Assembly (NCBI GenBank): GCA_041602035.1
Contig: JBFIHA010000015.1
Span: 5,338-69,337, forward strand
Direction: 5' to 3'
Source: JAOTVV01 sp041602035
GTDB lineage: Bacteria; Gemmatimonadota; Gemmatimonadetes; Gemmatimonadales; GWC2-71-9
DNA: 64,000 bases
The notes beneath the pieces were generated by a model. That model was not told where the DNA came from and did not search any database. It saw nothing but the letters and a program-made list of their open reading frames with translations. Made by a program: the position numbers and the translations under genes. Of the stretch, positions 31,083 to 39,963 are shown one piece after another (within the stretch, counting starts at the first letter, position 1; each line of letters starts with the position of its first letter).

Positions 31083-32516
31083 TCACGGTTGCCCCCATTC
31101 ACGCGCTGACCGCTCAGCGATGATGCGGCGCACGCCGAGGGGATCCGCGCGGCCGCCGGAGATGGCGAGCACCCGCCCCACGAAGAAGTCGGTCAGGCGG
31201 CGCTCGCCGGACCGCAGCCTGGCAACTTCGGCGGGGTGGGCCGCGAAGATCACGTCGACCCACGCGGTGAGCGCCTCGCGGTCGCCGACCCGCACGAGGC
31301 CTTCCTGTTCGGCCACGGCGTGCGGGTCGGTCGCGCCCTCGGCGAGGCGACGGAACACGGTCATGGCCGCCGGCCGGGTGAGCGTCCCGTCCTGAACCAG
31401 CGCAATGAGCGCTGCCAGCGTCGGAGCCGGCACGCGTAGGGTCCCACCGTGCTGATGGGCATCGGCGAGAAGTGCACCGCGCACCCATTCCGCCGCCACG
31501 ACGCCGGACGCCCCTGACGCCACCACGGTCTCGAAGTAGTCCGCCAGCTCCCGCGATGAGGTGAGCTGATGCGCGAGTGCGGGCACGAGGTCATACTGAT
31601 CGGCCAGACGCAGTTCGCGGATGGCGGGGAGTTCGGGAAGACACCTCTGCTCCTCGTGGATGTCGATCCCCAGCCTGGCGAGGTCCAGCGGTGGAAGATC
31701 CGGGTCCGGAAGGTAGCGATAGTCCTCGCTCTCCTCCTTCGGCCGCAACAGGGAGAGACCGTCGGTCCCAAAGCCCAGGGTTGCCGGCTCGACCGCGGCG
31801 CCACGCTCGAGCGCTCCCGCCTGACGGTGGCACAGGGCGTGGAGCGCCCGTTCCACCGCCGCGAAGGAGTTCAGATTCTTGATCTCCTGTTTGCCGCCCT
31901 CACGACCCCTGGGACCATGAAGGGAGAGGTTGGCGTCTACCCGCAGACTTCCCTCCTCCATGCTGCAGTCGGAGACGTCCAGGTAGGTGAGAAACCGCCG
32001 GAGCTCGGTGAGGAAGCGTCGGGCATCTTCGGGCGTGCGTAGCTGAGGCGCCGTGACGATCTCGAGCAGCGGCACGCCGCAGCGATTGAAGTCGATCGCG
32101 GCTCGGTCCGGCACTCGGTCGTGCACGGACTTCCCGGCATCTTCCTCCAGGTGCACGCGCTCCAGGCCGACCGTGAGGGGCTCGCTCGGGCTCGACAGCA
32201 CCAGGTGTCCGCCGGTCGCGAGCGGCTCAGCGTACTGGGAAATCTGATAGCCCTTCGGAAGATCGGGATAAAAGTAGTGTTTGCGCTCGAAGCGACTCAC
32301 CTCACGCACGTGGCATCCGAGGGCCACGGCCGTCCGCACGGCGAGCCGCACGGCCTCAGTGTTGGGCACCGGGAGTGCTCCGGGCAGGCCGAGGCATACT
32401 GGACAGACCTGCGTGTTGGGCGGCGCCCCGAACGCCGTCTCGCACCGGCAAAACATCTTGGCTCGGGTGGCCAGCTGGACGTGGATTTCGAGACCGATCG
32501 CGAGGCGCCACGTCAT
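31083..32516 (-). CDS. gatB: Aspartyl/glutamyl-tRNA amidotransferase subunit B
   Basis: 477 aa from the ATG at 32516, which overlaps the gatA stop as ATGA. GLEIHVQLATRAKMFCRC, YFYPDLPKGYQISQYAEP, GVPLLEIVTAP and KQEIKNLNSF are GatB signatures; the YqeY-like helical tail closes the protein. With GatA and GatC it converts Glu-tRNA(Gln) and Asp-tRNA(Asn). An open frame runs ~1 kb further upstream but lies inside gatA. Confidence 0.97.
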   Translation of the reverse strand: MTWRLAIGLEIHVQLATRAKMFCRCETAFGAPPNTQVCPVCLGLPGALPVPNTEAVRLAVRTAVALGCHVREVSRFERKHYFYPDLPKGYQISQYAEPLATGGHLVLSSPSEPLTVGLERVHLEEDAGKSVHDRVPDRAAIDFNRCGVPLLEIVTAPQLRTPEDARRFLTELRRFLTYLDVSDCSMEEGSLRVDANLSLHGPRGREGGKQEIKNLNSFAAVERALHALCHRQAGALERGAAVEPATLGFGTDGLSLLRPKEESEDYRYLPDPDLPPLDLARLGIDIHEEQRCLPELPAIRELRLADQYDLVPALAHQLTSSRELADYFETVVASGASGVVAAEWVRGALLADAHQHGGTLRVPAPTLAALIALVQDGTLTRPAAMTVFRRLAEGATDPHAVAEQEGLVRVGDREALTAWVDVIFAAHPAEVARLRSGERRLTDFFVGRVLAISGGRADPLGVRRIIAERSAREWGQP

Positions 32517-33895
32517 GCGAATTCCCCCGCCTCCGCCAGCGCGTCTTCCAGCACCGTTGCCACGTCGTACATCGCCGCGTCGGCAAACGGGCGCCCGATG
32601 AGCTGCACCCCTACCGGCAGTCCGGACACGCGCCCCGCGGGTATGGAGATGGCGGGGAGCCCAGCGAGGTTCACCGCGCACACGAGACGATCCGAGGAAT
32701 ACATCGCGACCGGATCCCCAAGACGCTCGCCGGCCCGGAATGCCGGCGAGGGGGTGGTGGGCGTCACCACGAAATCCACCTCCTGAAACACCCGTCGGAA
32801 ATCCTGGGCGATCCGCTGCCGCACCTCGGCGGCCCGCTGATAGTAGCGTCCGCGGTATCCCGCCGAGAGCACGAACGTCCCCGTGATGATCCGCCGCCGT
32901 ACCTCCGGACCGAATCCCTCCCCGCGCGTTTCCCGATACATCCTGGCCAGATCCAGACCGTCCCCACGGCGCTGACCGAAGCGCACACCATCGAATCGTG
33001 CCAGATTGGAGCTCGCCTCGGCCGAGGAAATGACGTAGTACGCCGGGGTCGCGAGCGGGGTGTGCGGCAGGCTCACGTCCGCCACGTTTGCGCCGCGGGC
33101 CCGCATGATGCCGAGACACGCATCGACCGCCCGGCGCACGCCGGCATCGAGCATCTGCTCCCAGTACTCGACCGGCACGCCGAGCCGGACCTGCGCCAGC
33201 TCGACGTGCTCGCCATGGGCCGTGGGCGGAGGACGATCCACCGAGGTCGCGTCGTGAGGATCGGGGCCGCCGATCGCTGCATGGACGCGTCGCGCCACGG
33301 TGACCGAAGGAGCGAGTACGCCGATCTGGTCCAGGGAGCTCGCGAACGCGACGAGGCCGAATCGGCTCACGCTGCCGTAGCTGGGCTTGGCGCCCACGAT
33401 TCCACAGAACGCCGCGGGTTGGCGCACCGAGCCACCCGTGTCCGACCCGAGCCCCGCCTCGACCACGCCCTTGGCCACCAGGGCCGCCGGCCCTCCGGAC
33501 GATCCGCCGGGGACGCGCTCGGGGTCGATGGGATGCCGCGTTCGACCGATCGCCGACCATTCGGTGGATGAACCCATCCCGAACTCATCCAGGTTCGCCT
33601 TGCAGGCCACCAGTGCCCCTGCCCGCTTGAGCCGGCTCACCGCCGTCGCCTCGAATGGTGACCGATAGCCTTCCAGCACCCGGGATCCACACGTCGTCGG
33701 GTAGTCGAGGGTGCAGATGTTGTCTTTGACGGCAACCGTGAGGCCCGTCAGCGGCCCGGGTGGCGCGTGCTCCAACGCGCGCGCGCCGGCGAGGAGGATC
33801 TCACGATCATACGCGGTGACCGCGTTCAGGGCTTGCGTGTCCGGTGCCTCGAGGCGGTCAGCCGCCGCCGTGGCATCGTCGAGCACACTGCTCAC
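32513..33895 (-). CDS. gatA: Aspartyl/glutamyl-tRNA amidotransferase subunit A
   Basis: 460 aa. The amidase catalytic triad is visible: Lys in GLTVAVKDNICT, cis-Ser in VPGGSSGGPAALV and nucleophile Ser in GLGSDTGGSVRQPAAFCG. GatA releases ammonia from glutamine for GatB. The GTG start overlaps the gatC stop (GTGA). Confidence 0.97.
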   Translation of the reverse strand: MSSVLDDATAAADRLEAPDTQALNAVTAYDREILLAGARALEHAPPGPLTGLTVAVKDNICTLDYPTTCGSRVLEGYRSPFEATAVSRLKRAGALVACKANLDEFGMGSSTEWSAIGRTRHPIDPERVPGGSSGGPAALVAKGVVEAGLGSDTGGSVRQPAAFCGIVGAKPSYGSVSRFGLVAFASSLDQIGVLAPSVTVARRVHAAIGGPDPHDATSVDRPPPTAHGEHVELAQVRLGVPVEYWEQMLDAGVRRAVDACLGIMRARGANVADVSLPHTPLATPAYYVISSAEASSNLARFDGVRFGQRRGDGLDLARMYRETRGEGFGPEVRRRIITGTFVLSAGYRGRYYQRAAEVRQRIAQDFRRVFQEVDFVVTPTTPSPAFRAGERLGDPVAMYSSDRLVCAVNLAGLPAISIPAGRVSGLPVGVQLIGRPFADAAMYDVATVLEDALAEAGEFA

Positions 33896-34209
33896 TCCGG
33901 TGGGAGCACCTGATGGGGCACCGGCGGACAGAGAATCAGACCGTCGTGGAGCTGCGGCGCGAACCCGGTCAGGTCGATGGGCGGCGTGAGACTCGCGCCC
34001 ACATCGTCTGGTGGTAACGAAATCGGCGAACCCTCATGCAGCCCCACCGTGTCCGGGCCCGTGAGATCGACGTCGGTGATGGCGGCAACGAACCCCAGAA
34101 TCCGCTCGATATCCCGCATCGTGTCCGGGAGATCCCGATCGCTGATCTCGAGCGCGGTGAGTCGCGCCATCCGGCGCAGTTCGTCGGGGCCGGGGGCCGT
34201 GACGCTCAT
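33892..34209 (-). CDS. gatC: Aspartyl/glutamyl-tRNA amidotransferase subunit C
   Basis: 105 aa, the usual GatC length. The N-terminal RRMARLTALEISDRDL and ILGFVAAITDVDLTG are family motifs; GatC wraps around the GatA-GatB interface. It overlaps the pcrA stop (ATGA) and gatA (GTGA), so gatC-gatA-gatB are translationally coupled. Confidence 0.94.
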   Translation of the reverse strand: MSVTAPGPDELRRMARLTALEISDRDLPDTMRDIERILGFVAAITDVDLTGPDTVGLHEGSPISLPPDDVGASLTPPIDLTGFAPQLHDGLILCPPVPHQVLPPE

Positions 34210-36416
34210 GCCCCTTCCATGGCGCGCTGCAGTCCGGCATACGCGACGAGCAGGTGCTTTTCCCCCACTTCCTCGTCCTCGAAGTCGACGATCACCTTGA
34301 GGTCACGACCGCGCCCCGACACTCCGCGGATCACACCCGGCCCGAACCGACGGTGGTGCACCCGCTCTCCCTTGACGAACCGCGGCATGTCCTGGGATTC
34401 GAGCTCCGGCTCGGACACGTCCTCGGGTCGGGAGGTGCCTCGCCGAGATGTTGGCCGGTACCACTCCCCTCCGAACAGTCCAGTCGTGCGCCGCTCGTCC
34501 ACGTCGCCCGGTGGAAGTGACTCGATGAAGCGCGACGCGACGCCCGGCATCAGTTGCCCCCCTCTCCGGCGGGCCCGGGCCCACGTGAGGTACAGCTGGT
34601 CCTGGGCGCGCGTCACCGCGACATACGCGAGCCGGCGTTCCTCTTCCATGCCCTCGGGTGTCTCCATGGCGCGGGAGAGGGGAAACAGCCCATCCTCCAG
34701 CCCGGCGACTACCACGACCGGCCACTCAAGTCCCTTGGCGGTGTGTACCGTCATCAGGGTCACGCCGCTGGGGTCGCCCGAGACATTTTCCTCGGACGAG
34801 GTGAGGGCGGCGGACGCGAGGAACCGCTCGACCGGCGTACCGGCCTCCTCGGGTTCGATCTCCTCGGACCACTCGGCGGCTGCCGCAACCAGCTCGCGCA
34901 CGTTCTCGAGTCGTTCGACACCCTCGAACCCCTCGCCCTTGAGATGCTCCTCGTAGTCGATTCGCTCAACGATGCGCTCGAGAAGATCGGCGGGAGCGGC
35001 GTCGGCAGCCTCGGCCCGAAGCGTGTTGCATAACTCCGCGAACTGCAGCAACGATTCCTTCGCACCCGGACGCATCCCCTGGATGCGGTCGGCAACGCCG
35101 GCAGTCTCCAACAAGGGACGCTTCCACGTCGACGCTGCATCGCGCAACGTCCTCAGGCTTCCCTTACCGATACCGCGCCTCGGCACCTGGACCGCCCGAA
35201 CGAATGCCTCGTCATCGGCCGGGTTCGCCACCAGCCGGAGATAGGCGAGCAGGTCCTTGACCTCGCGTCGGTCGTAGAAGCTCACGGCGCCGATCACCCG
35301 GTGCGGGACGGCCGCTCGTCGAAATGCCTCTTCGAATGCGCGGGACTGGGCGTTGGTGCGGTAGAGCACTGCTATATCCGCGAGTGCGACCCTGCCGTCG
35401 GCAGCGAGAGTGCGCAGCTCGCGGGTGAGCCACTCGGCTTCGTCGCGCTCGTCGGCAGCCTGGACCACGACCACCGGTTCCCCTCCACCTCGCGCCGTGA
35501 ACAACGTCTTGCCGAGACGGGCCGTATTGTCAGCGATGACGCCGTTGGCGGCATCGAGTATCACCTGGGTGGAGCGGTAGTTCTCCTCGAGCCGCACGAC
35601 AACCGCCTCGGGGAAATCGGCCTGGAAGTCCAGCATGTTCCGAATGTCGGCACCGCGCCAACTGTAGATGGACTGGTCGTCGTCCCCCACGACGCACACG
35701 TCCCGGTGGTGTCGGGCCAGGTGTCTAACCAGGAGATACTGCGCTCGGTTGGTGTCCTGAAACTCGTCGACCAGCACCGCCTCGAATCGACGCTGATAGA
35801 ATTCGAGTCGGTCGGGGTGTTCCCTGAACAGCGTCAGCGGGTGCAGCAGCAGGTCATCGAAGTCCATCGCGTTGGCCCGGGCCAGGGCCGCCCCCATGTC
35901 GTGGTAGATGTCGGCCGCCACACGGGTCACGCGGTCCTCCGCGTCGGCCCCGAGCTCTTCCGGCGAGAGTAATCGGTTCTTCGCATTCGAGATCACTGAC
36001 TGGATGAGTCGCGGCGGAAACGTCTTGCTCGAGAGCTCCCGCGCCTCCATGAGCCGCTTGATCAACGCCAGCCGATCGTCTTCGTCGTAGATGGTGTACT
36101 GCGGCGTGAACCCGAGCCGCGTGGCCTCCCTGCGCAGCAGGCGCGCGCACAGCGCGTGGAAGGTCCCGATCCAGAGGCCCGTCGGATCCCGTCCCAGGAG
36201 ATCGGCGACGCGCCGCTTCATCTCGGCGGCGGCCTTGTTGGTGAAGGTCACCGCGAGGACCCGTGCCGCCGAGATGCCTCGACCGGTCACCAGGTGCGCG
36301 AGGCGCGCGGTCAGCACTCGGGTCTTGCCCGATCCCGCCCCGGCCAAGACGAGGAGCGGCCCACCGGCGTACTCGACCGCTTCCCGTTGGGCCGCATTGA
36401 GCCGTAGTTGCGTCAC
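34206..36416 (-). CDS. pcrA: UvrD/PcrA-type superfamily 1 DNA helicase
   Basis: 736 aa from the GTG at 36416, where homology begins (QLRLNAAQREAVEYAGGPLLVLAG in shortened form). SF1A motifs: AGAGSGKTRVL (Walker A), VDEFQDTNRAQYLL (motif II), DDQSIYSWRGAD (III), LMTVHTAKGLEWPVV (V) and YVAVTRAQDQLYL (VI). It is a 3'-5' helicase for repair and removal of blocked forks. The C-terminal Tudor-like tail has GVIRGVSGRGRDLKVIVDFED. Confidence 0.95.
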   Translation of the reverse strand: MTQLRLNAAQREAVEYAGGPLLVLAGAGSGKTRVLTARLAHLVTGRGISAARVLAVTFTNKAAAEMKRRVADLLGRDPTGLWIGTFHALCARLLRREATRLGFTPQYTIYDEDDRLALIKRLMEARELSSKTFPPRLIQSVISNAKNRLLSPEELGADAEDRVTRVAADIYHDMGAALARANAMDFDDLLLHPLTLFREHPDRLEFYQRRFEAVLVDEFQDTNRAQYLLVRHLARHHRDVCVVGDDDQSIYSWRGADIRNMLDFQADFPEAVVVRLEENYRSTQVILDAANGVIADNTARLGKTLFTARGGGEPVVVVQAADERDEAEWLTRELRTLAADGRVALADIAVLYRTNAQSRAFEEAFRRAAVPHRVIGAVSFYDRREVKDLLAYLRLVANPADDEAFVRAVQVPRRGIGKGSLRTLRDAASTWKRPLLETAGVADRIQGMRPGAKESLLQFAELCNTLRAEAADAAPADLLERIVERIDYEEHLKGEGFEGVERLENVRELVAAAAEWSEEIEPEEAGTPVERFLASAALTSSEENVSGDPSGVTLMTVHTAKGLEWPVVVVAGLEDGLFPLSRAMETPEGMEEERRLAYVAVTRAQDQLYLTWARARRRGGQLMPGVASRFIESLPPGDVDERRTTGLFGGEWYRPTSRRGTSRPEDVSEPELESQDMPRFVKGERVHHRRFGPGVIRGVSGRGRDLKVIVDFEDEEVGEKHLLVAYAGLQRAMEGA

Positions 36417-36426
36417 CCTGCGTGTC

Positions 36427-37593
36427 TCAGGTGAGCGGAATGCGCGCGTGGAACACCGTACCCTCGGTCGACGGCTCAACGTCCAGGTCCCCGTCGTGTG
36501 CGCCTTCGATGATGCGGCGGGCCAGCGCGAGACCGATGCCCCATCCGCCCGTCTTGGTGGAGACACCCGGCTCGAACAGCTTGCCGCGGATATTCGCGTC
36601 GATGCCCGGACCAGTATCTCGCACGCGAAGCACGGCACAGTCGGCCTCTTCGGTGACGGCAATCTCGATCTCTCCCCCGCGACCACTTACCGCATCCACG
36701 GCGTTCCGGACCAGGGCTTCCACGGCCCACTCGATCAGCACGGCGTCCCCATTGACGAACGGTCCGGCGGACGGTGCGGTGACACTGATGGAGATGCGAG
36801 CGGCGTGCCGGGGCAGCCGCGGCAAGAAGTAGTTCGCCACACGCTCCGCCACGGTCCCCAGGGCCACCCGCTCGCGCTTGGCCGGCCGCCCAATTCGCTC
36901 GAACCGCTGCGCCACCCGTTGGAGCCGGTCCAGATCGCCCCGCAGGTGGTTGGCGATCTCGGCCGGCGGCGTGGCATGCTCGTCGAGACGATCGACCCAC
37001 GCGCCGGCGCTCATGAGCGGCGTGCCGAGTTGATGCGCGGATTCCCGTGCCATGGCGACCCAGAGCCGGTCACGATCGCGGGTCACGGCCGCCCGATACG
37101 CCCACAGGCCCACGGCGATTGCGGCCAACAGGACAACGAGCTGAATGCCACCGAGGCGGGTGAGCAGTCGCGCTTCGGGCAGCGGACCGTAGTGCAGCTG
37201 TCCGATGCCGGGGAGATCGATGGGGAGATTGGTGCGATCGACGCGTCGGACGTACGCCAACACGCGCGCATCATCCAGATCGACGCTGCCGAACGGCAGG
37301 TTGGCAGCCGCCGTTGGCCGACCCGTGCCATCGGTGACGATCAGGGGGATACCGCTGGCACGGATATCGGGCACGATGGCGATGAGCGCCTCGGTCCCTG
37401 CGCTCGGCGAGGGATCGGCGAGCGCGGCCGTCACCCGACCGTAGAGCTGCGAGGTCTCACGGGCCTGTTGACGCAGGTGACTGCCAACGACCCACCACTG
37501 CCAGGCCGAGACGCCGGCAAACAGGACGACCAGGATGAGGACGACGATCGGACCGAGCCGCCGCAGGCGGCCGGCCACCCTACGCGCGCGCAC
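36427..37593 (-). CDS. Orphan membrane sensor histidine kinase
   Basis: 388 aa. TM1 is ~14-33, an extracytoplasmic sensor region ~35-145 and TM2 ~148-167. The H box is MARESAHQLGTPL with His187; the N box LVRNAVDAV, G1 DTGPGID and G2 GGWGIGLALARRI complete the kinase. No response regulator is adjacent, so the partner is unknown. It overlaps serS by 14 bp and precedes pcrA by 10 nt, an unusual place for a sensor kinase. Confidence 0.9.
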   Translation of the reverse strand: MRARRVAGRLRRLGPIVVLILVVLFAGVSAWQWWVVGSHLRQQARETSQLYGRVTAALADPSPSAGTEALIAIVPDIRASGIPLIVTDGTGRPTAAANLPFGSVDLDDARVLAYVRRVDRTNLPIDLPGIGQLHYGPLPEARLLTRLGGIQLVVLLAAIAVGLWAYRAAVTRDRDRLWVAMARESAHQLGTPLMSAGAWVDRLDEHATPPAEIANHLRGDLDRLQRVAQRFERIGRPAKRERVALGTVAERVANYFLPRLPRHAARISISVTAPSAGPFVNGDAVLIEWAVEALVRNAVDAVSGRGGEIEIAVTEEADCAVLRVRDTGPGIDANIRGKLFEPGVSTKTGGWGIGLALARRIIEGAHDGDLDVEPSTEGTVFHARIPLT

Positions 37594-38863
37594 GAGCCGT
37601 CAGGTACTCCTTGCCGAAGTACGGGACCAGGGCCTCGGGAAGACGCACGCTTCCATCCTCCTGTTGGTTGTTCTCCAGGAGCGCGATCAGCGTGCGCGGC
37701 AGGGCCACGCCCGAGGCGTTGAGCGTGTGTACGTACTCTGGCTTGGCGTTGGGCCTCGGGCGGTACCGGATGTTTGCCCGGCGGGCCTGAAAATCGGTGA
37801 ACGTGCTGGCACTCGACGCCTCGAGCCAGCTCCGGACGCCGGCCGCCCACACCTCGAGGTCATAGGTCTTGGCCGACGCGAATCCCAGGTCACCAGTGGC
37901 GAGGAGCACCACGCGGTACGGAAGGTCCAGGCGACGCAGCACCGCCTCGGCGTGCCCGAGCAGCGCCTCGTGCTCCGCGGCGGATCGCTCGGCAGGGACG
38001 AAGCGGACGAGCTCGACCTTGTCGAATTGGTGCACCCGAATCAAGCCACGGGTGTCTTTGCCGTGCGCGCCCGCTTCGCGCCGAAAGCACGGGGTGTACG
38101 CGACGTACGCCATCGGGAGGTCGCGCGTCGCCATCACCTCGTCACGATGGAGGTTCGTCACCGGGACTTCGGCGGTCGGAATGAGGTAGAGCCCGTCGCC
38201 GGTCACGTACATGTCGTCGGCGAGCATCGGAAGCTGTCCCGTTCCGCGCGCCGTCTCGGGTGTCACGAGATACGGCGGCGCCACTTCGAGGTAGCCATGC
38301 TCGTCCGTGTGCACGTCGAGCATGAGACTGACGAGGGCTCGGACCAACTTGGCCCCGTCACCGGTGAACAAGGGAAAGCCGCTCCCCGAGACCTTGGCGC
38401 CCCTCGGCAGGTCGAGCACACCGAGTCGCTCACCGATCTCCCAGTGCGGTGCGGGCTCGAAGGCGAACGCCGGATGCTCGCCCCACGTGCGCACGACTCG
38501 ATTGGCGGAGGCGTCGCCCTCCGGGACGTCGTCGAGTGGCAGGTTTGGAAGCCGAAGTAGCTGCTCCTCGAGTTCCGACTCGATGCCGCGCACCTCGTGA
38601 TCGAGCTCTTTGATGGCGTCACTCACGCCCTTGAGCTCGGTAATCAGCTCCGCGGCGTCCTCCCCCGCCCGCTTGAGCCGCGCGACTTCCTCGGACGCTT
38701 TGTTCCGGTCGGCCTTGAGCTTCTCGGTCTGTTTGAGGAGCGTCCGTCGATTGTCATCCAGTTGGACAAGGACATCGATCGCACCATCATATCCCGGGCC
38801 CCGGCGCGCGAGGGCCGCGCGCACCCGGTCGGGTGATTCCCGAACCAGTCGGAGGTCGATCAC
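37580..38863 (-). CDS. serS: Seryl-tRNA synthetase
   Basis: 427 aa from a GTG 3 nt after the lipoprotein stop. It has the N-terminal antiparallel coiled-coil tRNA-binding arm (about 30-100) and class II motifs: PTAEVPVTNLHRDEV, PCFRREAGAHGKDTRGLIR (motif 2) and LNASGVALPRTLIALLENN (motif 3). It charges tRNA-Ser and would also be expected to charge the tRNA-Sec at 13989-14085 with serine before its conversion by SelA. Confidence 0.97.
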   Translation of the reverse strand: MIDLRLVRESPDRVRAALARRGPGYDGAIDVLVQLDDNRRTLLKQTEKLKADRNKASEEVARLKRAGEDAAELITELKGVSDAIKELDHEVRGIESELEEQLLRLPNLPLDDVPEGDASANRVVRTWGEHPAFAFEPAPHWEIGERLGVLDLPRGAKVSGSGFPLFTGDGAKLVRALVSLMLDVHTDEHGYLEVAPPYLVTPETARGTGQLPMLADDMYVTGDGLYLIPTAEVPVTNLHRDEVMATRDLPMAYVAYTPCFRREAGAHGKDTRGLIRVHQFDKVELVRFVPAERSAAEHEALLGHAEAVLRRLDLPYRVVLLATGDLGFASAKTYDLEVWAAGVRSWLEASSASTFTDFQARRANIRYRPRPNAKPEYVHTLNASGVALPRTLIALLENNQQEDGSVRLPEALVPYFGKEYLTARARA

Positions 38864-38866
38864 GCG

Positions 38867-39445
38867 CTATTGATCGGGGATGCCCGGCATGAGATCGCGG
38901 TAGCCGCAGTTGAGGTTGGCCATGAGCTGGAGGGTCACGGTCCGACCGACCGTATCCAATTCGAGGACCTCGGCCTTGGCGTAGCGCGGCAGCGATCCGA
39001 CGAACACGGAACAGAGCAGCGACGAGAATCGCGATCGCAGGATCAGGGTCTTGCCGGGTGAGAGCGGCATGATCGTGTCGGTCACGAAGTTCTCCACGGG
39101 AGCGCGCAGAATGGAGTCGAACGACACGCTCGAGACCTGCACGGCGGCCGTCCCGCCCCGCCCGAGCCGCGACGCCGGAACCAGCACGGCGGTGCCGGTG
39201 GAGTCGATGTCGAAGGCGAAGTCGAAGTCGTTCCCGAGTTCCGGTCGGCTCAGCGTGCCGGTGACCAGATCGAGCGCCGACGGCGGACCGATAGGGGTGC
39301 CACGCAACGCGGTCAGCACCAGCGTGTCGACGACGTTCGGAATCGTGGCGGCGGGCAGACCGATGTCGTTCCCGCATGCCAGGGTGGCCACCAGCAGCGA
39401 GACGGCAGGCAACCAACGCCGGGGCAAGGATATACGGTGCATCAT
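38867..39445 (-). CDS. Hypothetical lipoprotein
   Basis: 192 aa from an ATG-ATG pair at 39445/39442. The N-terminus HRISLPRRWLPAVSLLVATLAC is a type II signal peptide with the lipobox TLAC. The rest is strand-rich with no recognised domain; Cys residues occur in LLCSVF and NLNCGY. It is the first gene of the serS-HK-pcrA-gatCAB run, 3 nt before serS. Function not recognised. Confidence 0.7.
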   Translation of the reverse strand: MMHRISLPRRWLPAVSLLVATLACGNDIGLPAATIPNVVDTLVLTALRGTPIGPPSALDLVTGTLSRPELGNDFDFAFDIDSTGTAVLVPASRLGRGGTAAVQVSSVSFDSILRAPVENFVTDTIMPLSPGKTLILRSRFSSLLCSVFVGSLPRYAKAEVLELDTVGRTVTLQLMANLNCGYRDLMPGIPDQ

Positions 39446-39498
39446 GGCTCGCCGAACACTATGCACGCCCGGGGGGCCGGTCAACCCGTCACGGTCGC

Positions 39499-39527
39499 TT
39501 GACTTCACCAATCCGCAGTCCTAGCTT
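39499..39527 (+). promoter_or_regulatory. Promoter of the roadblock gene, apparently leaderless
   Basis: TTGACT (39499-39504), a 17-bp spacer and TAGCTT (39522-39527); the ATG at 39535 follows 7 nt after the -10 box, so the transcript would start at or next to the start codon. No Shine-Dalgarno is seen. Confidence 0.6.
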
Positions 39528-39534
39528 GGCGGCC

Positions 39535-39888
39535 ATGCCGACCATTCGCGACGTGTTGCGCGCGTTGAGCACCCGCGACGGTGTCGACGCGGTAATCGTG
39601 CTCAGTCGCGATGGCCTGACCATCGATGCTGACGTGGCTGATGGCCTCGACTCCGATGGGCTGGCCGCACTCGTCCCCTCGGTCATCACCGCGTGCACGC
39701 AGTTGGGCGACGCGTCCGAGCGCGGCGGGTTCGGCATGGGGTTGATCGAGTGCGACGAGGGCATGATGCTGCTCGCTGAGATCTCCGATGACGCACTCCT
39801 CGCCATGTTCTTCGCCCCGGGCACCAATGTCGGCAGTCACCTGTACGAGGTCCAACGACATCGTCCGGCCATCGCCGATCTCCTCTAG
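39535..39888 (+). CDS. Roadblock/LC7-domain protein
   Basis: 117 aa. LRALSTRDGVDAVIVLSRDGLTID and VITACTQLGDASERGGFGMGLIECDEGMMLL fit the roadblock/LC7 (MglB-like) fold. In bacteria such proteins regulate small Ras-like GTPases (MglA) or act in gliding and polarity. No GTPase gene is in the window, so the partner is unknown. The gene lies 75 bp before the mannose-1-phosphate guanylyltransferase gene. Confidence 0.82.
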   Translation: MPTIRDVLRALSTRDGVDAVIVLSRDGLTIDADVADGLDSDGLAALVPSVITACTQLGDASERGGFGMGLIECDEGMMLLAEISDDALLAMFFAPGTNVGSHLYEVQRHRPAIADLL

Positions 39889-39963
39889 CGTTACCGGGTC
39901 CGTGCACTCGGCTCGAGGTCAACGGGCGCAATCGTTCCCGCCAGGGCCGACGTTGAGCGCGAC

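Noticed and set aside
32517..33560. Apparent N-terminal extension of gatB by ~348 codons
   Set aside because: It runs in another frame of gatA and has no homology. The ATGA overlap at 32516 is the natural gatB start.
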